A DNA stretch of 64,000 nt from Planctomycetota bacterium (GTDB lineage Bacteria; Planctomycetota; Phycisphaerae; Phycisphaerales; UBA1924), in contig JAFEBP010000003.1 in assembly GCA_018242605.1 (NCBI GenBank), forward strand, positions 1 through 64,000, given 5' to 3'. This document shows positions 53,308-60,915 of the stretch, in pieces. Within the stretch, counting starts at the first letter, position 1; each line of letters opens with the position of its first letter. The notes below the pieces were generated by a model. The model had not been told where the DNA came from. It ran no database searches and saw only the letters and a program-made list of their open reading frames with translations. Position numbers and translations under genes: made by a program.

Positions 53308-53787
53308 ATGAACATCCCAAGCATGCCTTTGACGTTGGCGGCCAACATGAGCGGTTGGGGCAAGCTCGATGTCTGGGCGCTCATGTTGCTTTGCGTGGTG
53401 GTGGTTGCGGCGTTCGAGATTCCACGCTTGCGGCGCATCGGACGAATAGTCCCCGCCTTACGGAAGGTGGAACTGGCAACGCTCCCAACGGCGATCTTGG
53501 CCGCAACCCCTCTCCTCGGCGAAGTCATAGGGCTTTGGCCGACGATCAGCATTGTGTTGGCGTTTACGGGCGGCTCACTCATCGCGACGGTCACCATGCG
53601 ACGGCGGATCTTCGCTCAAGCCCGGGCTACAAGCAAACTCGTTTGCGATTCGTGCCTCTATCCGCAACATCCGGACGTGGCGACCGTCGGAGGGCGGTGC
53701 TCAGAGTGCGGACGCTCGTGGGGGGCTGGTGAGTTGCCCAGACGCTGGGAGGAAGCTGCAGCGTTCTATAACATCACGCTCAGGTAA
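53308..53787 (+). CDS. Small membrane protein with C-terminal zinc ribbon
   Basis: A 159-residue protein I do not recognise as a named family. It has two membrane segments (VWALMLLCVVVVAAFEI and TISIVLAFTGGSLIATVTM) separated by a short loop with another hydrophobic stretch, then a zinc-ribbon-like end, CDSCLYPQ and GRCSECGRSW. CPECGR-type ribbons are frequent in planctomycete membrane proteins. I chose the ATG at 53308 because GGAG lies 6 nt upstream; the longer frame from 52996 (263 residues) has no ribosome binding site. Base composition is lower in GC than average. Confidence 0.6.
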   Translation: MNIPSMPLTLAANMSGWGKLDVWALMLLCVVVVAAFEIPRLRRIGRIVPALRKVELATLPTAILAATPLLGEVIGLWPTISIVLAFTGGSLIATVTMRRRIFAQARATSKLVCDSCLYPQHPDVATVGGRCSECGRSWGAGELPRRWEEAAAFYNITLR

Positions 53788-53962
53788 CTGGAGCTGATCA
53801 GCCCGACATCAACTACCAGCGGGGCGAGTTGAAGGGGCCTCACCCTTTCCGGAAGCTGGCAGGATGTCTTCAAAGTCCATTCGTTCAACGCCCGCCGCTG
53901 TCGCCTCGAAGGACCCGACGTACGCGACGATCGCTCCGACGCGCCGGTTCAGTTCGCGTCGC

Positions 53963-54727
53963 TCAACCACCTGCATCTGCACCACGCAGGACCCTTCGCG
54001 ATTCCACGGCGCTTCGAGCAAGAATTGCTTGCAAGAGTGGCCTGCTGGGACTCAGCACCCCGAATCGACGCAGCGCACTCTCGTCTGTCATTTCACCGAC
54101 AGCTTCGGCAGACCACCGCAGATCGCCCTCCGCAAGTGACGAAGGGCCGTTGTCGGGTGCGAGCGCCAGGGAGCACATCCGGATGCAAAGCACGGTCTGC
54201 AGAAGCATCTGAAGCTCTCCCACGCCAAACTCTGAAAGCGGAGAAGTCCACGCCAGGAACGAAATGGCGGAGCTCACCACTTCAGTCTCACAGAAAAGCG
54301 AGTGAAACGCAATATCCAGCATGGGGTCCGAGTAGAACGGAGGATTGCCGTCGTTGACCACCACGGTGTTCAACGAAAGCACCGCAAAGTACATCGCCAG
54401 ATATCGGTTCACCACGCCGCCATCAGTCCGATTCGGATGCGAGGTGACTGCCTCGTAGAACGGATCTTGCCACACCTCCCTTGTGTGCCGCCGGCTCGCA
54501 TGAAGCGTCTCGTAGGTGAACAGGAGGCACCGGCCTGAAACCTCATCGCTGAGTGATAGGGTCTGCAACGGCGCACGGGCCCATTGCTCCAACTCCTCCA
54601 CGGGGCCCCGGTACTCCGGGGCCTCGAAAGTCACCATCCCGGGTTGAATGTGCCGTGACAATGCTCTGAGCAAGCCCAGCCGGTCGGGAAGGATCGCAAG
54701 GCGCGTCGGATGGCTTTCAAGTGTCAT
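53963..54727 (-). CDS. Unrecognised protein, possibly 3'-truncated by frameshift
   Basis: A 254-residue protein of unknown family starting MTLESHPTRLAILPDRLG. It appears soluble, with mixed helices and no signal peptide. The reading frame stops at 53963, but another frame from about 54021 to 53809 continues on the same strand with normal coding character (EAPWNREGSCVVQMQVVERR, GAIVAYVGSFEATAAGVERM). One base change near 54020 would join the two, giving a ~320-residue protein. Which version is real cannot be decided here. The start is also uncertain, with a TTG at 54748 seven codons upstream. Confidence 0.45.
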   Translation of the reverse strand: MTLESHPTRLAILPDRLGLLRALSRHIQPGMVTFEAPEYRGPVEELEQWARAPLQTLSLSDEVSGRCLLFTYETLHASRRHTREVWQDPFYEAVTSHPNRTDGGVVNRYLAMYFAVLSLNTVVVNDGNPPFYSDPMLDIAFHSLFCETEVVSSAISFLAWTSPLSEFGVGELQMLLQTVLCIRMCSLALAPDNGPSSLAEGDLRWSAEAVGEMTDESALRRFGVLSPSRPLLQAILARSAVESRRVLRGADAGG

Positions 54728-54808
54728 GGGAGTGAATCCGCACTGCAATCGCCGTCATTCGCCCGTGATTCGGTCGGCATGCCGTACTACAGACTGTATT
54801 TCCCGCCG

Positions 54809-54874
54809 CACCTAAATCCCTGCACCACCAACCATCTTCGCGCTCACTCACCATCACTCCGCACATTCGCCCGC
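54809..54874 (+). repeat. Dispersed ~66-bp repeat, copy A
   Basis: CACCTAAATCCC followed by CCACCAACCATCTTC and CTCCGCACATTCGCCCGC aligns at roughly four-fifths identity by eye with 57991-58058. It lies in the short gap between two minus-strand genes, where nothing else is seen. Confidence 0.65.
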
Positions 54875-54952
54875 GTCATCACGATCTCCTTGCTACCGCC
54901 CTGATTTCCGCGCGACAGATTCAACCGCCCACCTACTCCGAACCTCGCCCGT

Positions 54953-55984
54953 TCACCGAGCATCACCCTCACGCTCATCAACCACCTTGACGGGCGACAC
55001 AACACTTCCCTTCCAGTACTTCTTCGAAGCAAAGTCCCGCAACGCGAACCCCGGGTCACTCGTGATCCGACACCGCCAGCGATCCGCGCTCAGACCAACT
55101 CGCGGCGGCAACCGACCCGACAGGTGCACCTCCACCATCTCAACGCCAGGAGTGACGCGGCCGCCGCCATCCCGCCACCACGCGCTCGCCCAGCCGACCA
55201 CGCGGTCATCAAGCATCAACTCGATGCGCACCGCCAGCGTCACATCGGCGAAGCGAGAGAGCACGCAGCAGAGCCCCCTCGTGTTCGGCTCCTCATCTCT
55301 CTCGCAGTTCGAGTTGACGTTCAGCCACAGCCGCGACACATCATCGGCCCCCGGTTCCGCGATGAAGAACGTGGCGCCCAGCTCCTCCTTCAGCGCGGCC
55401 TCAATCTCCGGTATCTCCACGCCTCCCATCACATCGTCGACCGTCCCGGCAATGTCGACATCAACGTCGTACGTGTGCGCCGGGCTCCGCGTCGATGGCG
55501 TTGCACCGTCGTTCAGTTCGGTACAGACAACATCAAACCTGACGCACGATCGCGCAGATGTCGGAGTGCCCATCTCAATCAACCCATCGTCCCACAGAGG
55601 ACCTCCCTTGGGTTGACCCAGAATACGAAGCGGAAATGCCGGCAATCGCAGCGACGCGCCGACGCTCCCGGGAAGATCAGACCGCACATCGACCAACCTC
55701 GCCACGCTCGCCGCGAACCTCGTCGCATCAAACCTCACGAACAATGGAGAGCCCACCGGCCACCTCGGCCGAGTTGCGATCGGCGCTCCGCCCACAGTCT
55801 CCACGAACTTGCCAACAGAGGCCGCGGGCGTGGTCTTTGAACTGGTCGTTCCGGATTGCGTCATTCCGCGAGAACCGACCATCGCCGCGGCGAGCAGTCC
55901 GACCGCAAGCACAATCATGAAGCACACGCCGCGGCTCGTTGAAGGTCCCCGCGACGCCCGTCGTGTAAATGCCCTTCTTCTCAT
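54953..55984 (-). CDS. Unrecognised protein with N-terminal membrane anchor
   Basis: A 343-residue protein of unknown family. A basic leader (MRRRAFTRRASRG) precedes one hydrophobic segment (VCFMIVLAVGLLAAAMVGS), so the rest is likely periplasmic or a secreted domain with an uncleaved anchor. The mature part has DVDVDIAGTVDDVMGGVEIP and a Cys-containing CVRFDVVCTEL segment. No repeats, no catalytic motif that I can name. The end EREGDAR is charged. The gene is isolated from the genes around it. The type IV pilin-like arrangement (basic leader plus helix) is possible, but there is no clear prepilin cleavage site. Confidence 0.6.
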   Translation of the reverse strand: MRRRAFTRRASRGPSTSRGVCFMIVLAVGLLAAAMVGSRGMTQSGTTSSKTTPAASVGKFVETVGGAPIATRPRWPVGSPLFVRFDATRFAASVARLVDVRSDLPGSVGASLRLPAFPLRILGQPKGGPLWDDGLIEMGTPTSARSCVRFDVVCTELNDGATPSTRSPAHTYDVDVDIAGTVDDVMGGVEIPEIEAALKEELGATFFIAEPGADDVSRLWLNVNSNCERDEEPNTRGLCCVLSRFADVTLAVRIELMLDDRVVGWASAWWRDGGGRVTPGVEMVEVHLSGRLPPRVGLSADRWRCRITSDPGFALRDFASKKYWKGSVVSPVKVVDEREGDAR

Positions 55985-56165
55985 TGCAGCACCCCCCGCC
56001 GCGTCGCATCTTTCAACTCCGCCCGAATCCCCGCCGCCCAGAAGCTGCTACCACACCCCGCGCTGCTCGCCCAAGGTCCACCCGCCCTCTTGTGCCCATT
56101 CAAACCAGCCGCGGGATCGCCGAACCTTAACCAGTGCGTCCACTGTGGCCGAGTCAGGTCAGAAC

Positions 56166-57755
56166 TCAGCAGCCCGCCTCCCAATGCTCGAAGAACACGC
56201 TCACGTCTGCACCGTCGATACCGCCGTCACTGTTTACATCCGCCGCAGTGTTGCCCGCTTCCCAGTCGGCGAAGAAAGCGTCGGCATCGCCGCCGTCGAT
56301 ACCTCCATCGCAGTTGAAATCGCCGATGCAGACGGTGAGTGTCGCGGGGCCGCTGGTGATGCTACCACACGAGTTCGTGACGATGCAGTCGTACACACCC
56401 TCATCGGCGGATCCGACATTCATCAGAATCAGCGTTGCGGTGGCGGCCGAAGGGTTGGTGGAGGAATCGATTGGCTCGGCGCTCTTCCGCCATTGATAGG
56501 CCAAGGGATCGGTGCCTTCGGCAATCACGGTGAACGCGACGGTACCCAAGGAACAGGCGACTTGCGGTAATGGCTGAGTGTCGATGCTCGGCGCCGTGAT
56601 GCCAAAGGTGTAGCGGGCGAACCTCACCGCATTAATGCCCCCGGCGATGAGGAAGCTGCCGCCCGCGATCAAATCACCGCCGGGCAGAACGCCCAAGGAA
56701 TTAACGCTGCCGTTCACGCCACTGCCGAATGTTGACCACGCTCCGGTCGCCGGGTTGCAGCGGGCGATGGAAGCCGCCGCTGTACCACCGGCGGTGGAGT
56801 AGCCCCCGCCCGCAATCACATCACCGCCGAGAAGAACCGCAAGGGAATAGACGTCCCCGTTGGTCCCGGCTCCCAGCGGCGACCACGCGCCGGTGGTCGG
56901 GTTGCAGCGAGCGATGTTGCTCGCCGCCACACCCCCGGCGGTGGTGAAGCCCCCACCTACGACGACATCTCCATCGGGCAGCACCGCCAGAGCATGTACA
57001 CCTGCGTTCACCCCGCTCCCGATAGCCGACCACGCACCGTGGTACCGAGCGATGTAGTTCACCGGCACACCACCGGCGGTGCCAAAAACTCCTCCCGCGA
57101 TCACATCCCCATTGGACAGCACGGCCAGCGCGTCCACCCGATTGTTCATCCCGGTCCCGAGCCGCGACCACACCCCGGAGCCGAAGTCGTACACGGCGAT
57201 GCGGTTGACCGCGGCGCTTGATGGCTGCCCCGGCGGTACATAGGAGAAGCCCCCACCCGCGACCAGGTTTCCACCGGGAAGGACCGCTAGGGCTCGGACA
57301 GAGCGATTGACACCATCCGCCAGGAACGACCACGCACCGGTGATCGGGTTGTACCGGGAGGGTCTGAAATTGTCCCCTCCCACGATCACATCCCCATCGG
57401 GCAGAACCGTCAGGGCGTAGACGCAACTGGGCACCCCGTTCCCCATCGCCGACCACACCCTGGTGACCGGGTTGTAGCGGGCGATGTTGTTCACTGCGAC
57501 CCCGCCCGCCGATCCAAAGCACCCTCCAAGAATGACGTCGCCCCCCGGTAAAACAGCAAAGGCGAAGACTGTGCCGCTCACACCCGGAACGCCGACTCCC
57601 GGCACCCAGCCCGCGGAACACTGGGCCCGCGCGGGCGCATTCATGGTCAATATCAGCAACAGGAATCCGACGACCACAACCCCAGCGCGCGAGAGAATCG
57701 CGCCATGCCGAATCAACCGGAACAACGGAACGAAAGCGAATCGAATGTGTAACAT
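56166..57755 (-). CDS. Secreted beta-propeller-like repeat protein with Ig and GC-type dockerin
   Basis: A 529-residue exported protein. The signal sequence (VVVGFLLLILTMNAPARA) is followed by about seven repeats of the pattern VxALAVLPxGDVIxGGxF, TAGGVxVNxIARYNPxTGAW, consistent with one seven-bladed propeller. An Ig-like domain follows (LAYQWRKSAEPIDSSTNPSA), then the calcium-loop module CIGDFNCDGGIDGGDADAFF with a second loop DVNSDGGIDGADVSVFF and the ending EAGC. AAGGAG lies 5 nt before the ATG at 57755. It is the shortest and most regular of the three relatives here. Confidence 0.85.
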   Translation of the reverse strand: MLHIRFAFVPLFRLIRHGAILSRAGVVVVGFLLLILTMNAPARAQCSAGWVPGVGVPGVSGTVFAFAVLPGGDVILGGCFGSAGGVAVNNIARYNPVTRVWSAMGNGVPSCVYALTVLPDGDVIVGGDNFRPSRYNPITGAWSFLADGVNRSVRALAVLPGGNLVAGGGFSYVPPGQPSSAAVNRIAVYDFGSGVWSRLGTGMNNRVDALAVLSNGDVIAGGVFGTAGGVPVNYIARYHGAWSAIGSGVNAGVHALAVLPDGDVVVGGGFTTAGGVAASNIARCNPTTGAWSPLGAGTNGDVYSLAVLLGGDVIAGGGYSTAGGTAAASIARCNPATGAWSTFGSGVNGSVNSLGVLPGGDLIAGGSFLIAGGINAVRFARYTFGITAPSIDTQPLPQVACSLGTVAFTVIAEGTDPLAYQWRKSAEPIDSSTNPSAATATLILMNVGSADEGVYDCIVTNSCGSITSGPATLTVCIGDFNCDGGIDGGDADAFFADWEAGNTAADVNSDGGIDGADVSVFFEHWEAGC

Positions 57756-57990
57756 TTTTTCTCCTTCCAGACGACATCGCGTGTTGAACGTCCCTATCCG
57801 CCCATCGCGAACATCATCCTGGGCGTCGCGTGTACGTCGAGCACTGGAGTGATCTGAAGCCCGGGCGCTCGGCAATGCTGTGCATTGTTGCGCGGTTGTT
57901 TCTGATGGACCATCCGACACCATCATTTCCAAACCGCTGCGGAAGGTCCAGTTCTTGATCTTCCACCGCCTCAGCATCGCCGCCCCGTCC

Positions 57991-58058
57991 CACCCAAATC
58001 CCTCGACCACCGACCTCCTTCGTGCGCTCATTCACCGCCACTCCGCACAATCTCCCGC
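57991..58058 (+). repeat. Dispersed ~68-bp repeat, copy B
   Basis: CACCCAAATCCCTCGACCAC to CACAATCTCCCGC aligns with copy A at 54809-54874. Its last 30 bp are an exact inverted match to 53157-53186. Confidence 0.7.
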
Positions 58059-58169
58059 CCCATCCCCGCCCGGCCGCGTACCACCTGAATCCGCTCTTTG
58101 AAAACCCAATCGCCCGATCATCCCCAACCCGGGCCAGCATGCCCCAGCGCCTCTTCAACGCGCACCCGC

Positions 58170-58715
58170 GACCAAAAGTTCATCCGCACCCTCTCCACCC
58201 GGCGGCCTCCCGCGGTGCCGCAACGTCGCAATAACTCCGCGCCGTCGCGCACACACCAAAAGTTCATCGTCACCACCCGGCGCCGCTTCCCGGCATCTCC
58301 GGAACCCCCCTAGCACCGCGCACGCCACCAAAACTTCATCGCCGCCACCCCGCGCCGTCCCCCGCATCTCCAGAACCATCCCCACCCGCCGCACACGCCA
58401 CCAAAACTTCATCCCCGCCACCCCGCACCGCCCCCCAGGGAACTCCAGAACCCATTCCCTCGCCGCGCACGCCACCAAAACTTCATCGCCGCCGCCCCGC
58501 GCCGCCCCGACATCTCCAGAACCCCCTCCCATCGCCGCACACGCCACCAAAACTTCATCGCCACCACCCAGCGCCGCCCCCCAGAGAACTCCAGATCCCA
58601 TTCCCTCGCCGCGCACGCCACCAAAACTTCATCGCCACCACCCCGCGCCGCCCCCCGGGAAACTCCAGAACCCGCACCCCCACCGCGCACCCCACCAAAA
58701 CTTCATCACCACCAC
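58170..58715 (+). repeat. 72-74-bp tandem repeat array sharing the CACCAAAACTTCATC core
   Basis: The core begins at 58254, 58326, 58399, 58473, 58545, 58619 and 58693 (spacings 72, 73, 74, 72, 74, 74), with a degenerate first copy at 58170. Units also share CGCCGCCCC and GGAACTCCAGAACCCATTCC-like blocks. The core and its CGCACGC lead match the array at 3.3-3.7 kb. The spacings shift the reading frame from unit to unit, so the array is unlikely to encode a repeat protein. Confidence 0.85.
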
Positions 58716-58784
58716 CCACGCCGCCCCGTCTTCATTTCCCCCTGTCCCAATCTCCCCATTTCCCGATTTCCCCTACCCTCCCCC

Positions 58785-59786
58785 ATGCCCCCAACCAAAC
58801 CCTTCATCGGCATCGATCTCGGCGGCACCAACATGCAGGTGGGCGTGGTCTCGACGGAGCTCAAGCTCCTCGCCCACTCCAAGCGCAAGACCAAGGCCGA
58901 TGAAGGCACCGACGCCATCATCGGCCGCATCATCGGCGGCATCGAAGAAGCCTGCTTCGAGGCCAAGGTCCTCCCCGCCGACCTGGGCGGCATCGGCATC
59001 GCCGCCCCCGGCGCTGTCGACCCCAACCGCGGCGTCGTCCTCGAGGCCGTCAACCTCCGCTGGACCGACCTGCCCCTGGCCGATCTGCTCACCAAGCGCA
59101 TGAAGGTCCGCACCTACCTCGACAACGACGTCAACGCCGCCGTCTACGGCGAGAACAAACTCGGCGCCGGCAAAAACTGCGACAACCTCCTGGGCGTGTG
59201 GGTCGGCACCGGCATCGGCGGCGGTCTCATCCTGAGCGGCAAGCTCTATTACGGCCACTTCTGGACCGCCGGCGAGATCGGCCACACCATCCTCTTCCCC
59301 CACCACGTCCGCGGCCAGCGCAGCCTGGAGCACAACTGCTCCCGCACCGCCGTCGTCGACCGCCTCACCCGTCTGCTCAAAGCCAACAACAAGTCCCGCA
59401 TCATCGACGAGCTCCGCGAGAAGAGCGAGAACGGCGAGCCCGACTTCTCCCGCATCAAGTCCAAGATGCTCGCCCGCTACTACCGCGGCGGCGAACGCGA
59501 GGACGCCCTGGTCATCGAAGTGCTCGACCACGCCGCCGAAGACCTCGCCGTCATGATCGCCAACTTCGTCACCGTCCTCTCCCTCCCCCGCGTCGTGCTC
59601 GGCGGCGGACTCACCGAGGCCCTCGGCAAACCCTTCGTCGACCGTGTTGAAAAGGCCGTCCGCGAACTCGCCTTCCCCGAAGCGCTCCGCCAGGTCCAGG
59701 TCGTCGCGAGCAAGCTCGAAGACGCCGCCGGCGTCTACGGCGCCGCGATGATCGCCATGGAACGCGCCGAGGAGAAAACCAAGTGA
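58785..59786 (+). CDS. ROK-family sugar kinase (glucokinase-like) lacking the usual Cys zinc motif
   Basis: A 333-residue ROK protein. The ATP phosphate loop is GIDLGGTNMQVGVV, the catalytic Asp is in YLDNDVNAAVYGE, and GVWVGTGIGGGLILSGKLYY plus TAGEIGHTILFPHH form the sugar region. After EIGH a typical ROK has CxCGxxGCxE; here the same place reads HVRGQRSLEHNCSRTAVV with only one Cys, so zinc is probably not bound. Glucose phosphorylation is inferred from the family; other sugars are possible. No ribosome binding site is visible. Its TGA overlaps the GTG of the M28 peptidase gene (GTGA). Confidence 0.85.
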   Translation: MPPTKPFIGIDLGGTNMQVGVVSTELKLLAHSKRKTKADEGTDAIIGRIIGGIEEACFEAKVLPADLGGIGIAAPGAVDPNRGVVLEAVNLRWTDLPLADLLTKRMKVRTYLDNDVNAAVYGENKLGAGKNCDNLLGVWVGTGIGGGLILSGKLYYGHFWTAGEIGHTILFPHHVRGQRSLEHNCSRTAVVDRLTRLLKANNKSRIIDELREKSENGEPDFSRIKSKMLARYYRGGEREDALVIEVLDHAAEDLAVMIANFVTVLSLPRVVLGGGLTEALGKPFVDRVEKAVRELAFPEALRQVQVVASKLEDAAGVYGAAMIAMERAEEKTK

Positions 59787-60874
59787 GCCGCGCCGCGGCC
59801 ATCGGCCTCGCCCTCCTCGCCTGCTCCGCCGCGGCTCAACAGCCCGCAACCGTCGAACAGGAACGCCTGCTCGCCACAATCCGCTCCCTCCCCGTGAAGC
59901 GCGCCGCCCTGAGCGACGCCGAACACCTCCAGGGCCTGCGCGATACCGAAGCCCTCCTTCAGAAAGACCTCAAAGAACTCGGCTACACCCCCGTGGTGCA
60001 GGAGTTCACCTGGACCTACCCCCTCCGCAAGATCAGGCAAGACCCCGCCGAACAAGCGGTGGACCAGAAGACCGGCGAAAACGCAGACAAACCGCCGCAG
60101 CCCGACACCACGCCGGTTCAAGACCCCCCGCCCGACCCGGCCATTGCCCAGCACCGCAACATCATCGCCGACCTCAAGGGCACGCAGCTACCGCGAGAAG
60201 TAATTCTGGTGAGCGCCCACTTCGACGCCGTCCCCCACGCCCCCGGCGCCGACGATGACGGCACCGGCGTCGCGGCCGTGCTCGAGATAGCCCGCGTCCT
60301 CAAGGACCAGCCCGCCCGACGCACCATCCGCTTCGCCCTCTTCACCCTCGAAGAAGCCGGCCTCGTGGGCGCGCAGCATTACGTCACCGAGTTCGTCAAG
60401 GCCTCCAAACTCCCCGACGCCCCCGACGCGCCAAAGGAGAAAATCGTCGGCATGATGAGCCTGGAAATGCTCGGCTTCTTCACCGACGCCCCCAACAGCC
60501 AGAAGAGCCCGATCCCCAAGATCGAAGGCGTCTTCGACCCCCCCACCGTCGGCGACAGCATCGTGGTGGTCGGCATCGCCAAGCACCAGAAGTTCAGCCA
60601 CGCCCTCTTCTCCCAGATGCGCGAAGGCGCGCCGGATCTCAAAGTCACGCTCATCGACTTCCTGCCCGTCCCCATCCCCGACATGACCCGCTCGGACCAC
60701 CGCCCCTTCCTCCTGGCCGACATCCCCGCCGTGATGGTGACCGACACCGCCAACTTCCGCAACCCCAACTACCACAAGCCCACCGACACCATCGACACCC
60801 TCGACCCCAAACGCTTCACCCTGACCGTCAAGGCCCTGACCGCCGCCGTCCGAGCCCTCGCCGACGCGCCGTGA
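59783..60874 (+). CDS. Secreted M28-family zinc metallopeptidase
   Basis: A 363-residue exported peptidase starting with GTG, overlapping the ROK gene by 4 nt. A signal sequence (AIGLALLACSAAAQ) precedes the catalytic domain. Co-catalytic zinc ligands are visible: H146 and D148 in VSAHFDAVPHA, the Asp of PGADDDGTGVAAVLEIARVL, the catalytic Glu pair in LEEAGLVGAQHY, and the final His in NYHKPTDTID. The stretch at about residues 80-115 is a Pro/Asp-rich insertion (ENADKPPQPDTTPVQDPP). M28 enzymes are aminopeptidases or similar; the specificity is unknown. The prolyl oligopeptidase gene follows after 41 bp. Confidence 0.9.
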   Translation: MSRAAAIGLALLACSAAAQQPATVEQERLLATIRSLPVKRAALSDAEHLQGLRDTEALLQKDLKELGYTPVVQEFTWTYPLRKIRQDPAEQAVDQKTGENADKPPQPDTTPVQDPPPDPAIAQHRNIIADLKGTQLPREVILVSAHFDAVPHAPGADDDGTGVAAVLEIARVLKDQPARRTIRFALFTLEEAGLVGAQHYVTEFVKASKLPDAPDAPKEKIVGMMSLEMLGFFTDAPNSQKSPIPKIEGVFDPPTVGDSIVVVGIAKHQKFSHALFSQMREGAPDLKVTLIDFLPVPIPDMTRSDHRPFLLADIPAVMVTDTANFRNPNYHKPTDTIDTLDPKRFTLTVKALTAAVRALADAP

Positions 60875-60915
60875 GCGGGGCGCGGCAAGCGCGCCGGCCG
60901 CAGTACACTTCGCCC

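Larger units (their letters stand above)
57756..58784. other. 1-kb region without a credible gene
   Basis: Between the propeller gene and the ROK gene there is no coding sequence that I can support. It contains the dispersed repeat at 57991-58058, the second CACCAAAACTTCATC array and a pyrimidine-rich stretch just before the ROK ATG. Confidence 0.55.

Noticed and set aside
57814..58158. 114-codon minus-strand frame after the second array
   Set aside because: It overlaps a dispersed repeat that is non-coding elsewhere, and shows no family or start signal.
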